NCBI RefSeq assembly: GCF_002067135.1
Contig: NZ_CP020105.1
Span: forward strand, 3,596,001 to 3,660,000
Direction: 5' to 3'
DNA length: 64,000 nucleotides
Origin: Spirosoma rigui
GTDB lineage: Bacteria; Bacteroidota; Bacteroidia; Cytophagales; Spirosomataceae
Shown piece after piece: positions 20,300 to 28,843 of the stretch. The number at the start of each line of letters is the position of its first letter. Position 1 is the stretch's first letter. Under the pieces are notes generated by a model. It saw only the letters and a program-made list of their open reading frames with translations. It ran no database searches and was not told the DNA's origin. The translations under genes and the position numbers were made by a program.

Positions 20300-21589
20300 A
20301 TGGCTGCATTGATTTCCATCGTTGAAAACGGACTGATCGGTAGTAGTCTGTCGTTTCCGGAGCCGGTCGAGGGAATTTGTGTCGTTCCCGATGCGACATT
20401 TCAGGCGCTGCGCCAACTGGCGTTCGACATCGACGGGGCGGACGGTTTGCTCACGGTACAGGTCCAAAAAAAACGCGAGGTTATCCGCGTTCGGAACTAT
20501 GTTGGTGTGCTGCCCCTCGCCACCGGCGAACAGCTTGAAATTCTCCCGAAAACGCTGGCAGATACTAATGCCCGTCTGGTGTTGCTGACGATGCTGCGGC
20601 ACATGCCCACCAGCCCTTTTCGGCAACTCGACCGGGGCCGGACCGGGGCTGCCCGCTTACCGCTTTGGGATGTGTTCGTCAGTGCGTTTCTGGATACCGT
20701 GGAAACCCTGGTTCAGCAGGGTATGCAGCGCGCCTATGTGCCCGTCGAAGCCAACGAGCGGTTCTGGAAAGGGACATTTCAGGCCACCCGGCAGCAGCGC
20801 GAAAACGCCCAGCATGCCGAGCGGCTGGCAGTGCGCTACGATGCGCTGACCGCCGACATTCCCGCCAACCGGATTCTGAAAACGACGCTTCGCTACCTGC
20901 AGCGCCAGCCCCTCTGCGCAGCCAACCGCCAGCGCCTGACGCAGTTGGTGTGGGCCGCGGACGACGTACCGGAATCCCCGTCGATCAAGGAGGACTGGCT
21001 GGCCGTCCGGCGGATGAGCCGGCTGTTTCTCCGCTACGAATCGGCTTTGCGCTGGGCCGAAGCCCTGCTGGCGGGGCAGGCATTTGGCGTCCAGAAAGGC
21101 CAGCGCGCCAGCCTGTCGCTGCTGTTTCCGATGGAGCGGGTCTTCGAGGCTTACGTAGCCCACGGTATCCGAACCTACTGGCCCGATACCGACCGGGTGA
21201 CGGTACAGGAATCATCCGCCCATCTGGTCGACGAGCACGCGGGTACCCCTAAATTCAAACTGCGTCCCGACATTATTATCCGGCAGAGGGAACGTACCAT
21301 CGTTATGGATACCAAGTGGAAGCAGCTAACGGGCCATACCGTAGCCGACGCCCGGACGGGGAGCACCTACGGCATCGATCAGGCGGATCTGTACCAACTC
21401 TACGCCTATGGCAAGAAGTACGGCGCCGATGAATTGTTTCTGCTCTATCCCGCCAACGAAACCTTCCGGAAACCGCTGCCGGTCTTCGATTACGATACCA
21501 CTACGCGGTTGCACGTGGTGCCCTTCGACCCGGCAAAGCCACTGGCCGATGAAGTAGAAAAGCTCGTCCGCTACGCTTTGTCTTCCTAA
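20300..21589 (+). CDS. McrC-family restriction subunit (orphan, no McrB nearby)
   Basis: 429 residues. In McrBC systems McrC is the nuclease subunit that cuts DNA once the McrB GTPase ring is bound to modified sites. The N-terminal part (RVRNYVGVLPLATGEQLEILPK) and the central FPMERVFEAYVA segment match McrC. The C terminus has a PD-(D/E)xK nuclease centre, Asp324 in RPDIII and Asp337-Thr-Lys339 in MDTKWK, followed by YQLYAYGKKY. All catalytic residues look intact. McrB normally precedes McrC, but here a lipoprotein gene is upstream and a gluconate permease downstream. The ATG at 20300 was chosen over the TTG at 20288. It could belong to a McrB encoded elsewhere or act in another DNA defence context. 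Confidence 0.85.
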   Translation: MAALISIVENGLIGSSLSFPEPVEGICVVPDATFQALRQLAFDIDGADGLLTVQVQKKREVIRVRNYVGVLPLATGEQLEILPKTLADTNARLVLLTMLRHMPTSPFRQLDRGRTGAARLPLWDVFVSAFLDTVETLVQQGMQRAYVPVEANERFWKGTFQATRQQRENAQHAERLAVRYDALTADIPANRILKTTLRYLQRQPLCAANRQRLTQLVWAADDVPESPSIKEDWLAVRRMSRLFLRYESALRWAEALLAGQAFGVQKGQRASLSLLFPMERVFEAYVAHGIRTYWPDTDRVTVQESSAHLVDEHAGTPKFKLRPDIIIRQRERTIVMDTKWKQLTGHTVADARTGSTYGIDQADLYQLYAYGKKYGADELFLLYPANETFRKPLPVFDYDTTTRLHVVPFDPAKPLADEVEKLVRYALSS

Positions 21590-21659
21590 ATGGAACTCCC
21601 GCAACCCGATTTTATGCGTAGGTTGCACCCGCATGATTGTTCCCTAACCCCACCGTTTT

Positions 21660-22991
21660 ATGCCTCTTTTGCTGACCTTCGCCGGTATTCTGACGCTGAT
21701 CTTCCTCATTGCCTATGTCAAACTGGATACGTTTATCTCGTTCATCATCGTATCGGTTGGGATAGGGCTGGCGTCGGGGATGGAGGTAACCGCCGTGGGC
21801 AAAGCCATTCAAACGGGCATTGGCGGTACACTAGGTGATCTGGTGCTGATCATTGGATTTGGCGCAATGCTGGGCCGTATCGTGGCCGAAAGTGGGGCCG
21901 CCCGGCAGATTACCAATGTACTCATCGGTTGGTTCGGCATTAAAAACATTCGCTGGGGACTGGCGCTGGCGGGCTTTATCATTGGTATTCCGCTCTTCTA
22001 CAATGCCGGCTTTATCATCGTAGTGCCCCTCATTTTTACCATTGCGGCCTCGGCCGGGCTGCCCATCCTGACGGTAGCCGTTCCCATGCTGTCGGCGCTG
22101 TCGGTGGCCCACGGATACTTGCCGCCACACCCGTCGCCATCGGCCATTGCCGGTCAGCTCAATGCTGATCTGGGAAAGACGCTGCTCTATGGCATCATTG
22201 TGGCTATCCCGGCTATCGTGATTGCCGGCCCTATTTTTGGAAAGACACTCGGGCGTTTTCAACCCAAAACCGATCGGGAGCTGTTCAACATCCGTGAGGT
22301 ACCCACCACTGATCTGCCGGGGGTAGGCATCAGCTTTTTCGTGGCTTTGTTGCCGGTCGTACTGCTTACGCTGCTTGGTCCCCTTAAAACGGCCCTGCCC
22401 GAAGGGTCGGCCGTTCGGAGCTTCGTGGCGCTCATGGCCGAACCCTATATCGGCATGTTGGTATCGGTGCTGGTAGCCGTCTACGCGCTGGGACTTCGGC
22501 AAAATGCGTCGGGCCAGCGTTCGACAATGAAGGCCGTTATGAAGGACCTCGAAGAAGCGATCAAAGCCGCGTCGCCCATTCTGCTGGTCATTGCCGGGGC
22601 GGGGGCCCTTAAACAGATTTTCAATGACTCCGGCACAAGCCTGTACATTGGCGAACAACTGGCGGGCGTCGAGATGTCACCCCTGCTGCTGGGTTGGGGA
22701 ATGGCCGCCGTAATCCGCGTTTGCGTAGGCTCGGCTACCGTAGCAGGTCTGACAACGGTTGGGATTATTCTGCCGCTGATTCAGTCGCAGCACGTCAACC
22801 CGGAACTGATGGTGCTGGCCATTGGCTCGGGCAGCCTGATGCTGTCGCACATCAACGATGCCGGTTTCTGGCTGTTCAAGGAGTATTTCAACCTCAGCAT
22901 CAATGATACGCTCCGCACCTGGACGGTGATGGAAACGCTCGTGTCGATCATCGGATTGCTGGGCGTAATGGCGCTGAGCCTGGTGGTTTAA
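21660..22991 (+). CDS. GntP-family gluconate:H+ symporter
   Basis: 443 residues, very hydrophobic, with about 12-14 membrane segments. GntP permeases import gluconate or related sugar acids with protons across the inner membrane. Family features visible are the glycine-rich TGIGGTLGDLVLIIGFGAMLGRI segment after the first helices, the GYLPPHPSPSAIA motif in the middle, and LMLSHINDAGFWLFKEYF near the end. No gluconate kinase or dehydratase gene lies next to it, so the exact substrate is uncertain. A strong hairpin at 23055-23094 probably ends its transcript. Confidence 0.9.
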   Translation: MPLLLTFAGILTLIFLIAYVKLDTFISFIIVSVGIGLASGMEVTAVGKAIQTGIGGTLGDLVLIIGFGAMLGRIVAESGAARQITNVLIGWFGIKNIRWGLALAGFIIGIPLFYNAGFIIVVPLIFTIAASAGLPILTVAVPMLSALSVAHGYLPPHPSPSAIAGQLNADLGKTLLYGIIVAIPAIVIAGPIFGKTLGRFQPKTDRELFNIREVPTTDLPGVGISFFVALLPVVLLTLLGPLKTALPEGSAVRSFVALMAEPYIGMLVSVLVAVYALGLRQNASGQRSTMKAVMKDLEEAIKAASPILLVIAGAGALKQIFNDSGTSLYIGEQLAGVEMSPLLLGWGMAAVIRVCVGSATVAGLTTVGIILPLIQSQHVNPELMVLAIGSGSLMLSHINDAGFWLFKEYFNLSINDTLRTWTVMETLVSIIGLLGVMALSLVV

Positions 22992-23054
22992 GAAAGGATA
23001 ACCGCTGAAGAGTCGTTGGCCCGTCCCGGAGTCCCCGGTGACGGGCTATGTTGT

Positions 23055-23094
23055 GTCTGGCTTGCTGGTGTTTCACCGAACCAGCAGGCCAGAC
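23055..23094 (+). terminator. Strong hairpin after the gluconate permease gene
   Basis: Arms GTCTGGCTTGCTGGT (23055-23069) and ACCAGCAGGCCAGAC (23080-23094) pair over 15 bp with one mismatch and a 10-nt loop. Only a weak T run (TTCGTT) follows, so it is a probable rather than certain terminator. A second stem, GCCCGTC / GACGGGC, lies just upstream. Confidence 0.65.
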
Positions 23095-23166
23095 TTCGTT
23101 GTATCCCCCCAAACTGCTTATCGAACATGTGCGCACCCTATTTAGGATGCACTATGACCGCTTCTG

Positions 23167-23198
23167 CTATTTAGAAATTTTCTAAATAGACTCTATTT
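23167..23198. promoter_or_regulatory. Two overlapping palindromes upstream of the heme operon promoter
   Basis: 23167-23189 is a perfect 11-1-11 palindrome: CTATTTAGAAA, a central T, and its mirror. Overlapping it, 23184-23198 is a perfect 7-1-7 palindrome, AAATAGACTCTATTT, the geometry of a Fur-type box. Both lie upstream of the promoter at 23202-23233, the first centred about 60 bp before the expected transcription start. They are likely operators for an iron/heme or redox regulator. The half-site AAATAGA recurs in front of katG. Confidence 0.65.
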
Positions 23199-23201
23199 TT
23201 A

Positions 23202-23233
23202 TTTGGATCAAATATAAATAAGGTCTACGTTTG
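23202..23233 (+). promoter_or_regulatory. Bacteroidetes-type promoter of the heme uptake operon
   Basis: TTTG at 23202-23205, a 20-nt spacer and TACGTTTG at 23226-23233 match the Bacteroidetes consensus exactly. The predicted transcription start is near 23239, about 20 nt before the ATG at 23261. This also argues against the TTG at 23231 as translation start, since it lies inside the -7 box. Confidence 0.7.
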
Positions 23234-23260
23234 CAGCGAACCTCAACGACGCGCTCACGT

Positions 23261-25354
23261 ATGCTACTGACTTTACTTGCCCTCTGGTGCCAGCAACCAG
23301 CTACGCAACTGCCCGATTCCGGGCGGGTGAAACAGCTTGACGCGGTGGTCGTAACGGCGACCCGTACCGAACGACGGGTGGGGGCGCTGCCCATGCCGGT
23401 AACGGTGGTGAGCCAGCCCCAAATTCGCCAGTCGGGTAGTCTCCGGCTCAATGACATCCTGCGGGAACAGACCGGTTTGGCTATCGTCAACGACCACGGG
23501 CAGGGCCTGCAGGTGCAGGGATTCGGCCCCGACTACACGCTGATTCTCGTCGATGGAGAGCCGCTCGTCGGGCGCACCGCCGGAACGCTCGAACTAAGCC
23601 GCCTGACGGTGGGCAACATCAAACAGATCGAGATTGTAAAAGGGCCATCGTCGAGTTTGTACGGGTCCGAAGCCCTGGCCGGGGTTGTCAATATCATCAC
23701 CGAAAACCCTGACCAGACGCGGGGAAGCCTTTCTGCCCGCTACGGGGCCAACCGGACCAGCGACCTGACGGGTGACGTATCGCTGCGGAAGGGGAAAACC
23801 GGCCTTTACCTGTTCGGTAACCGCTACCAGTCGGGTGGGTACGATTTCAGTCCTGAATCGACCGGTACTACGGTAGCTCCCTTTCTGAACCATACCATCA
23901 GTGGGCGGCTGACGACCGCTTTGGGCAGTCGGTTTACACTAAGCGTATCGGGTCGGTTTTTTACCGAGCAGCAGGATAATGAGGCCGGCTTAAGCGACCT
24001 GCGCGTGGTTGTGGGCGATGGATCGGTGCGGGAGTACGCGCTCAACCCGGTGCTGACCCATCAGGTGAATGAGCGCTGGAAACTAACGTACCGGTATTAC
24101 CGGACCGGCTACCAAACGGCGACCAGTCTGGTTTATCAGGATACGCACGAATCGTACGACGAGAGTTACTTCCGGCAGACGTTTGACCGGGGCGAAGTTG
24201 TCAGTACGTATACCGTTCGTGGCCGACATTTTCTGACCCTGGGGACCGGTTTTATTGCTGAGGGTGTAGCGGCTACCCGTTACCCGGGGCGGCAGCAGTT
24301 TACCACGCGCTACGGGTTCGCACAGTTTGAGTGGGTACCTGTCCAGCGGTTTACGCTCATTGCCGGGGGACGGTTCGATGCCCACAGCCAGTATGCCGCT
24401 CAACTCAGCCCCAAGCTGTCGGCCCGCTACGTTGTCAGCCCGACGGTCGCCCTGCGGGGCAGCGCGGGTGTCGGGTTCAAAGCGCCCGACTTTCGGCAGT
24501 TATACCTCAATTTCGACAATGCCGTAGCGGGCTACAGCGTGTTTGGTACGCAGGAAGTAGCCGCCGGGATCGCGCGCCTGCAACAGCAGGGACAGATTGC
24601 CGAACTGCTGCTCGATCCCGCCCGCTTCGGCAGTATCCGGGCGGAGAGTTCGGTTGCCGTCAACCTGGGGGCTGTAGCCGATTTTCAGTCAACGTACGGT
24701 CGTCCGCTCCGGGTATCGGTCAACCTGTTTCGTAACGACATCCGCGATCTGATCGAAACACAGGTGGTGGCCCGCAAAACCAACGGACAGAACGTATTCA
24801 GTTATACCAACCTGAGCCGGGTATTTACGCAGGGGGCCGAAGCGGACGCTAGCTACCGCATCCCGCTGGGGGCGGGACAGCTAACCGTGAGCAGCGGTTA
24901 CCAGTTGCTGGAAGCCAAAGACAAGGCGGTGGTTGGCGCCATTAAGGCCGGGACGGTGTTTCGCCGGAATCCGGAGACCCTGCTCACCGAACGGGTCCGG
25001 GCGGCCGACTACGGGGGATTGCTCAACCGGTCGCGCCACATGGCCAACTGGAAACTATTCTACGAACTACCCAAACAAGGCGTGGCGGCTTCGCTGCGGG
25101 CCGTTTACCGAAGTCGGTATGGATTTGCCGATGGCAACGGCAACCTGATCCTGGACCAGGCCAGCGAGTACGTTGCCGGCTACACAACCTGGCACGTGAC
25201 GGCATCCAAAACCATTAAATCGCTCCTCTTGCAGGTGGGCGTAGACAACCTGACGGGCTATACCGACCCGCAGTTCATACCGTCGCTGGCCGGGCGACTG
25301 TGGTATGCCAGCCTCCGCTGGAACTGGGTTCATAAATCAATTACTACCAATTAA
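23261..25354 (+). CDS. TonB-dependent outer-membrane receptor, probably for heme
   Basis: 697 residues. A short signal peptide is followed by a TonB box-like VVVTATRTERRVG and a classical plug domain (LNDILREQTGLAIVNDHG, VKGPSSSLYGSEALAGVVNIIT). A 22-strand-type barrel follows, ending SLRWNWVHKSITTN. It lacks the carboxypeptidase-like N-terminal domain of the SusC proteins here. It is first in an operon with HmuY-like, HmuTUV-like and HemS-like genes, which indicates heme as cargo, equivalent to HmuR. The product would pass heme through the outer membrane using TonB energy. The promoter and palindromic operators lie directly upstream. Confidence 0.88.
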   Translation: MLLTLLALWCQQPATQLPDSGRVKQLDAVVVTATRTERRVGALPMPVTVVSQPQIRQSGSLRLNDILREQTGLAIVNDHGQGLQVQGFGPDYTLILVDGEPLVGRTAGTLELSRLTVGNIKQIEIVKGPSSSLYGSEALAGVVNIITENPDQTRGSLSARYGANRTSDLTGDVSLRKGKTGLYLFGNRYQSGGYDFSPESTGTTVAPFLNHTISGRLTTALGSRFTLSVSGRFFTEQQDNEAGLSDLRVVVGDGSVREYALNPVLTHQVNERWKLTYRYYRTGYQTATSLVYQDTHESYDESYFRQTFDRGEVVSTYTVRGRHFLTLGTGFIAEGVAATRYPGRQQFTTRYGFAQFEWVPVQRFTLIAGGRFDAHSQYAAQLSPKLSARYVVSPTVALRGSAGVGFKAPDFRQLYLNFDNAVAGYSVFGTQEVAAGIARLQQQGQIAELLLDPARFGSIRAESSVAVNLGAVADFQSTYGRPLRVSVNLFRNDIRDLIETQVVARKTNGQNVFSYTNLSRVFTQGAEADASYRIPLGAGQLTVSSGYQLLEAKDKAVVGAIKAGTVFRRNPETLLTERVRAADYGGLLNRSRHMANWKLFYELPKQGVAASLRAVYRSRYGFADGNGNLILDQASEYVAGYTTWHVTASKTIKSLLLQVGVDNLTGYTDPQFIPSLAGRLWYASLRWNWVHKSITTN

Positions 25355-25367
25355 GTCAATCAATTTC

Positions 25368-26003
25368 ATGAAAATTACGTACCAAACCTTCCTCGCTGCT
25401 GCCGTACTGACCACGCTTTTTGCCTGTTCGAGTGAGGACAATACACCCACCGTTGTTCCCGTTCAGGCTCAGACGGTGAGTAACCTGCCCGCCGACCCTA
25501 CTACGGGTGTCAACCCCACGACGGGCCAGCCCCTGGGTTCTACCGGGAAATTCACGTTTTATAACCTGCGCGATAACAAAACCGTTGCCAACACCGATTC
25601 GGCGACGAACAAATGGGACGTTGGCTTCCGGGGTACGACGGTGATTGTCAACGGCGGAGCCCTACGCAGCGGCCAGGGTGGTGCTTACGTACATACGGGT
25701 ACGTTCGACGAGTTGACGACGATACCAACCTCAGCTACGTTTGCCCAGGACCAGAGCGCGACGGCACTGGCCATTCCAACGGGTTCGGGTGCAGGCTGGT
25801 ATAATTACAATTCGACGACCAATATCATTTCGCCCATTCCGGGGCGGGTGCTGGTAATCCGGACGGGCGATGGTAACTACGCTAAACTGGAAATCCTGAG
25901 CTACTACGAAAATGCTCCCGCTACGCCCACTGCTACCAGTCGGTCCCGCTATTATACCTTCCGCTACGCTTACCAGCCCGACGGTTCGACAAAACTCAAC
26001 TAA
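25368..26003 (+). CDS. hmuY: HmuY-family heme-binding surface lipoprotein
   Basis: 211 residues. The lipoprotein signal peptide ends at Cys20 (TTLFAC). HmuY-like features include the KFTFYNLRDNK strand, the TNKWDVGFRGTTVIVN segment and a C-terminal GNYAKLEILSYYENAP segment. In Porphyromonas, HmuY captures heme from host proteins and passes it to the HmuR receptor. The start ATG at 25368 is 13 bp after the receptor stop; the frame continues upstream inside the receptor gene, which is not meaningful. The heme-ligating residues of the family vary and cannot be assigned here by eye. Confidence 0.82.
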   Translation: MKITYQTFLAAAVLTTLFACSSEDNTPTVVPVQAQTVSNLPADPTTGVNPTTGQPLGSTGKFTFYNLRDNKTVANTDSATNKWDVGFRGTTVIVNGGALRSGQGGAYVHTGTFDELTTIPTSATFAQDQSATALAIPTGSGAGWYNYNSTTNIISPIPGRVLVIRTGDGNYAKLEILSYYENAPATPTATSRSRYYTFRYAYQPDGSTKLN

Positions 26004-26143
26004 CCGCTCCGCTGGCTCACGAGCTTAAGCCCTGGGCGTGGCAGCCGGATCAGTTGTTCGGTTCGGTGGCCCGCCCAGGCACAAATGGATACCCAACTCA
26101 ACTGCTTTTCAACTAAAACGGCCCGTCGGCCACGCTACCCGTT

Positions 26144-26482
26144 ATGGATCACAACCATCAGTTTAGAACATTCGCTGAAAATGAAACTGGCTACGTGGGG
26201 ATGTGTGTCGGTTGCCGCACCATCAACGTAGCGTTTCAGAACTCGCTGTTTTGCCTCACGCTCGATCAGTTCGATGCCTTTGCCGACATGATGCACCAAC
26301 GGCTGGCGATGCGCCCCATCAATACGACCCACGGGAAAGAGTTGATCCTGGCCACACCGATGCCGAACTACTTCCTGTTGTTCTCCGACGATGACCTGCG
26401 AAGGCTCTGCGCGTTACTGGACGAAGCCGCCCCTGTGCTGGAGGCCGAACGTATTCTGGACCTGAGCCAACGGCTGAACTGA
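26144..26482 (+). CDS. Small CxxC protein of the heme operon (DUF6686-like, first copy)
   Basis: 112 residues with no signal peptide, so probably cytoplasmic. Near the N terminus is GMCVGCRTINVAFQN, with Cys21-x2-Cys24, then FCLTLDQFDAF with Cys37. The C-terminal half is helical and acidic. It resembles small Bacteroidetes proteins that I recall as DUF6686; that name is from memory. It lies between hmuY and hmuT and is followed 5 bp later by a second protein with the same layout. A role in metal, heme or iron-sulfur handling is inferred from the cysteines and the operon only. Confidence 0.75.
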   Translation: MDHNHQFRTFAENETGYVGMCVGCRTINVAFQNSLFCLTLDQFDAFADMMHQRLAMRPINTTHGKELILATPMPNYFLLFSDDDLRRLCALLDEAAPVLEAERILDLSQRLN

Positions 26483-26487
26483 GTGGT

Positions 26488-26838
26488 ATGAGCGCGATAA
26501 CCCCATCTTCCCACTACGTCCTGGTCGATGAACCCGGACTGCTGCTGGCCCAGTGCCGCTGCTGCGGAGAAATCGAACTCTATTTTAAAACGGTCACGAT
26601 GGCGCTGAACCTGGCCGATCTCTACGCCCTAATCCGCCGGCTCGACAGCCTGACTACGGCCAGCCGCTACGTCGTAGGGCTGCTGGACGTGCGCGATACC
26701 CTTGTCCGGGCGGGCTTTCAGGCAATCGGGCTGCACCTGACCGAAGGCGAGCGGGAGCAACTGGCGCGCGGACTCAATCTGGCCTGCCTGCGACTTGATC
26801 TGGACCTGCTCACGCGGGGACGCCTATCCTCAAACTAA
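26488..26838 (+). CDS. Small CxxC protein of the heme operon (second copy)
   Basis: 116 residues, no signal peptide. It shares the plan of the preceding gene: an AQCRCCGEIELYFKT segment with Cys23, Cys25 and Cys26, then a run of leucine-rich helices (MALNLADLYALIRRL), and a helical C terminus. Sequence identity with its neighbour is low outside the cysteine motif, so the duplication is old or only architectural. It ends 28 bp before hmuT and is almost certainly part of the heme operon. Function unknown; regulator, chaperone or cluster-binding partner are all possible. Confidence 0.72.
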   Translation: MSAITPSSHYVLVDEPGLLLAQCRCCGEIELYFKTVTMALNLADLYALIRRLDSLTTASRYVVGLLDVRDTLVRAGFQAIGLHLTEGEREQLARGLNLACLRLDLDLLTRGRLSSN

Positions 26839-26866
26839 CGATCCATCTTTAAAACGTACCCGAAAA

Positions 26867-27748
26867 ATGACCCATTTATGTCCATTGAAATCTGGCTTTT
26901 TGGTGCCCCGGTTCACCTGGCTCGCTGGCCTTTTTGGCTTCTTGCTGACTATTGGAACAACCCTTGCCCAGACGCCCCCCCGGATTGTTTCCCTCGACGG
27001 AACGGTGAGTGAAATCCTGTGCGGCCTGGGGTTACAGGCGCGGCTGGTGGGTGTCGACGTGACCAGTACCTATCCCGAAAGTTTGCAGAAGCTACCCAAG
27101 GTAGGCCACAACCGCACCATCTCGGCCGAGGGCGTACTAGCTCAGCGACCAACGCTTGTGCTCACGACCGAGAAGGCGGGAACCAAAGCCGACGTGCTCG
27201 ACCAACTGCGTATGGCGGGCGTGCAGGTGATTATATTCAAACAGGCGTTCACGGTAGAAGGTACCCGTAAGCTGATTACTGACATTGCCACTACCTGCCG
27301 GGTGCCGGGCAAAGCAAACGCGGTGATCCGCCGGATGGACAGTGAACTGGCGAGCGTGCAAAAAGCTACGGGCCGCCCCAAGGTACTTTTCATCTACGCC
27401 CGCGGGGCCGGCACGATGTTCGTTGCCGGGCGCGGTACACCGGTCGAGAAGATGATCGAACTGGCGGGTGGTCAGAATGCGACGCCCCAGTTTGACGACT
27501 TTAAACCCCTGACAGCCGAGGCCCTCGTGGCGGCTAATCCGGACCTGATCCTGCTTTTCGACACCGGGCTCGAAAGCCTGGGTGGTGCCAGTGGTCTGCT
27601 GAACGTGCCGGGCGTCGCGCAGACCAACGCGGGTAAAAATAAGCGATTCGTGACCATGGACGGGCATTTGCTGACGGGGTTTACGCCCCGCCTGGGTAAA
27701 GCCCTGGCTGAACTGGCCCGTAAGATTGGCCCAACCGGAAACCTTTAA
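26867..27748 (+). CDS. hmuT: Heme ABC transporter periplasmic binding protein HmuT
   Basis: 293 residues. A signal peptide ends at GTTLAQ, followed by the helical-backbone metal receptor fold: PRIVSLDGTVSEILCGLGL, VGVDVTSTYPESLQKLPKVGHNRTISAEGVLAQRPTLVL, and FVAGRGTPVEKMIELAGGQN. These segments are typical of HmuT/PhuT heme-binding proteins. It would carry heme across the periplasm to the permease. The ATG at 26867 is chosen because the signal peptide follows; the longer open frame overlaps the previous gene. The permease begins 3 bp after its stop. Confidence 0.93.
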   Translation: MTHLCPLKSGFLVPRFTWLAGLFGFLLTIGTTLAQTPPRIVSLDGTVSEILCGLGLQARLVGVDVTSTYPESLQKLPKVGHNRTISAEGVLAQRPTLVLTTEKAGTKADVLDQLRMAGVQVIIFKQAFTVEGTRKLITDIATTCRVPGKANAVIRRMDSELASVQKATGRPKVLFIYARGAGTMFVAGRGTPVEKMIELAGGQNATPQFDDFKPLTAEALVAANPDLILLFDTGLESLGGASGLLNVPGVAQTNAGKNKRFVTMDGHLLTGFTPRLGKALAELARKIGPTGNL

Positions 27749-27751
27749 TTC

Positions 27752-28840
27752 ATGGACGTGAAAGCGCTCGTTGCTCCGCTGCCCACCGGGCCAACCCGTT
27801 CGATCGCAACGGTGAACCGGCCCTGGCTCCTGCCGATGCTGGGAATGGGGCTGCTCATAACCAGCCTGTTGTCGGTTGGGGTAGGGGCCGTGGTCATCTC
27901 GCCCGCTGAGGTGTTCACCATACTCGGGCACACCCTGGGGCTGGTCGATGCCGCCGACGAAATGAAGACGGTTATTTTGACCAGTATCCGGCTGCCGCGC
28001 GTGTGCCTGGGCCTGCTCATCGGGGCGGGGTTGGCGGTGGCGGGAGCTGCCCTGCAAGGCCTGTTTCGTAATCCGCTGGCCGATCCCGGCCTGATCGGTA
28101 TATCGTCGGGGGCTTCCCTGGCTGCCGTAGGTATGATCGTGCTGAACGTGACGCTGTTTACTACGTTGACCGGTCTGTTGGGTTACTACGCCCTGTCGCT
28201 GGTAGCTTTCGGCGGAGCCTGCGGAACAACCTTGCTGGTGTATCGGCTGGCACGGGTAGCGGGCCGGTCGGTGGTGACAACGATGTTACTGGCCGGTATT
28301 GCCATCAACGCGCTGGCTGGCGCGCTCACGGGTCTGCTGACCTACGTAGCGACCGATGAACAGCTGCGTACCATTACCTTCTGGGCGCTGGGTAGCCTGG
28401 GCGGGGCCAGCTGGACAACCGTACTGACGCTGCTTCCGTTTATAACGGTGGTACTGCTGGGCTTACCGCGGCTGGCAAAATCGTTGAATCTGCTGGCCCT
28501 CGGCGAGAGCCAGGCCGCCATGCTGGGCGTGAACATAACGGGGCTCAAACGCCGGGTTATTGTGCTGGCAACGCTGGCGGTGGGTTCGTCGGTGGCCGTG
28601 GCGGGAATCATCGGGTTCGTGGGCCTGGTCATTCCGCACCTGATCCGGCTGGTGGCGGGTTCCGACCACCGGCGGCTGCTGATCGGGTCGGCGCTGGGTG
28701 GTGCCATGGTGCTGACGGCGGCCGATGCGCTCGCCCGCACCATTGTAGCCCCCGCCGAGTTACCCATTGGTATCCTTACCGCGCTGCTGGGAACGCCCGT
28801 ATTTCTGTGGATGCTCATTAATGAACGCAAAACGACCTGA
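27752..28840 (+). CDS. hmuU: Heme ABC transporter permease HmuU (FecCD family)
   Basis: 362 residues with about ten membrane helices. FecCD/BtuC-family signatures visible are IRLPRVCLGLLIGAGLAVAG, ALQGLFRNPLADPGLIGISSGASLAA, WALGSLGGASW, and VGFVGLVIPHLIRLVAGSDHR. Two copies would form the inner-membrane channel for heme. Spacing of 3 bp to hmuT and 3 bp to hmuV shows tight operon structure. Confidence 0.95.
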   Translation: MDVKALVAPLPTGPTRSIATVNRPWLLPMLGMGLLITSLLSVGVGAVVISPAEVFTILGHTLGLVDAADEMKTVILTSIRLPRVCLGLLIGAGLAVAGAALQGLFRNPLADPGLIGISSGASLAAVGMIVLNVTLFTTLTGLLGYYALSLVAFGGACGTTLLVYRLARVAGRSVVTTMLLAGIAINALAGALTGLLTYVATDEQLRTITFWALGSLGGASWTTVLTLLPFITVVLLGLPRLAKSLNLLALGESQAAMLGVNITGLKRRVIVLATLAVGSSVAVAGIIGFVGLVIPHLIRLVAGSDHRRLLIGSALGGAMVLTAADALARTIVAPAELPIGILTALLGTPVFLWMLINERKTT

Positions 28841-28843
28841 ACC

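Noticed and set aside
27137-28057. 306-codon open frame on the minus strand
   Set aside because: Antisense to hmuT and hmuU; no signal or domain in the product.
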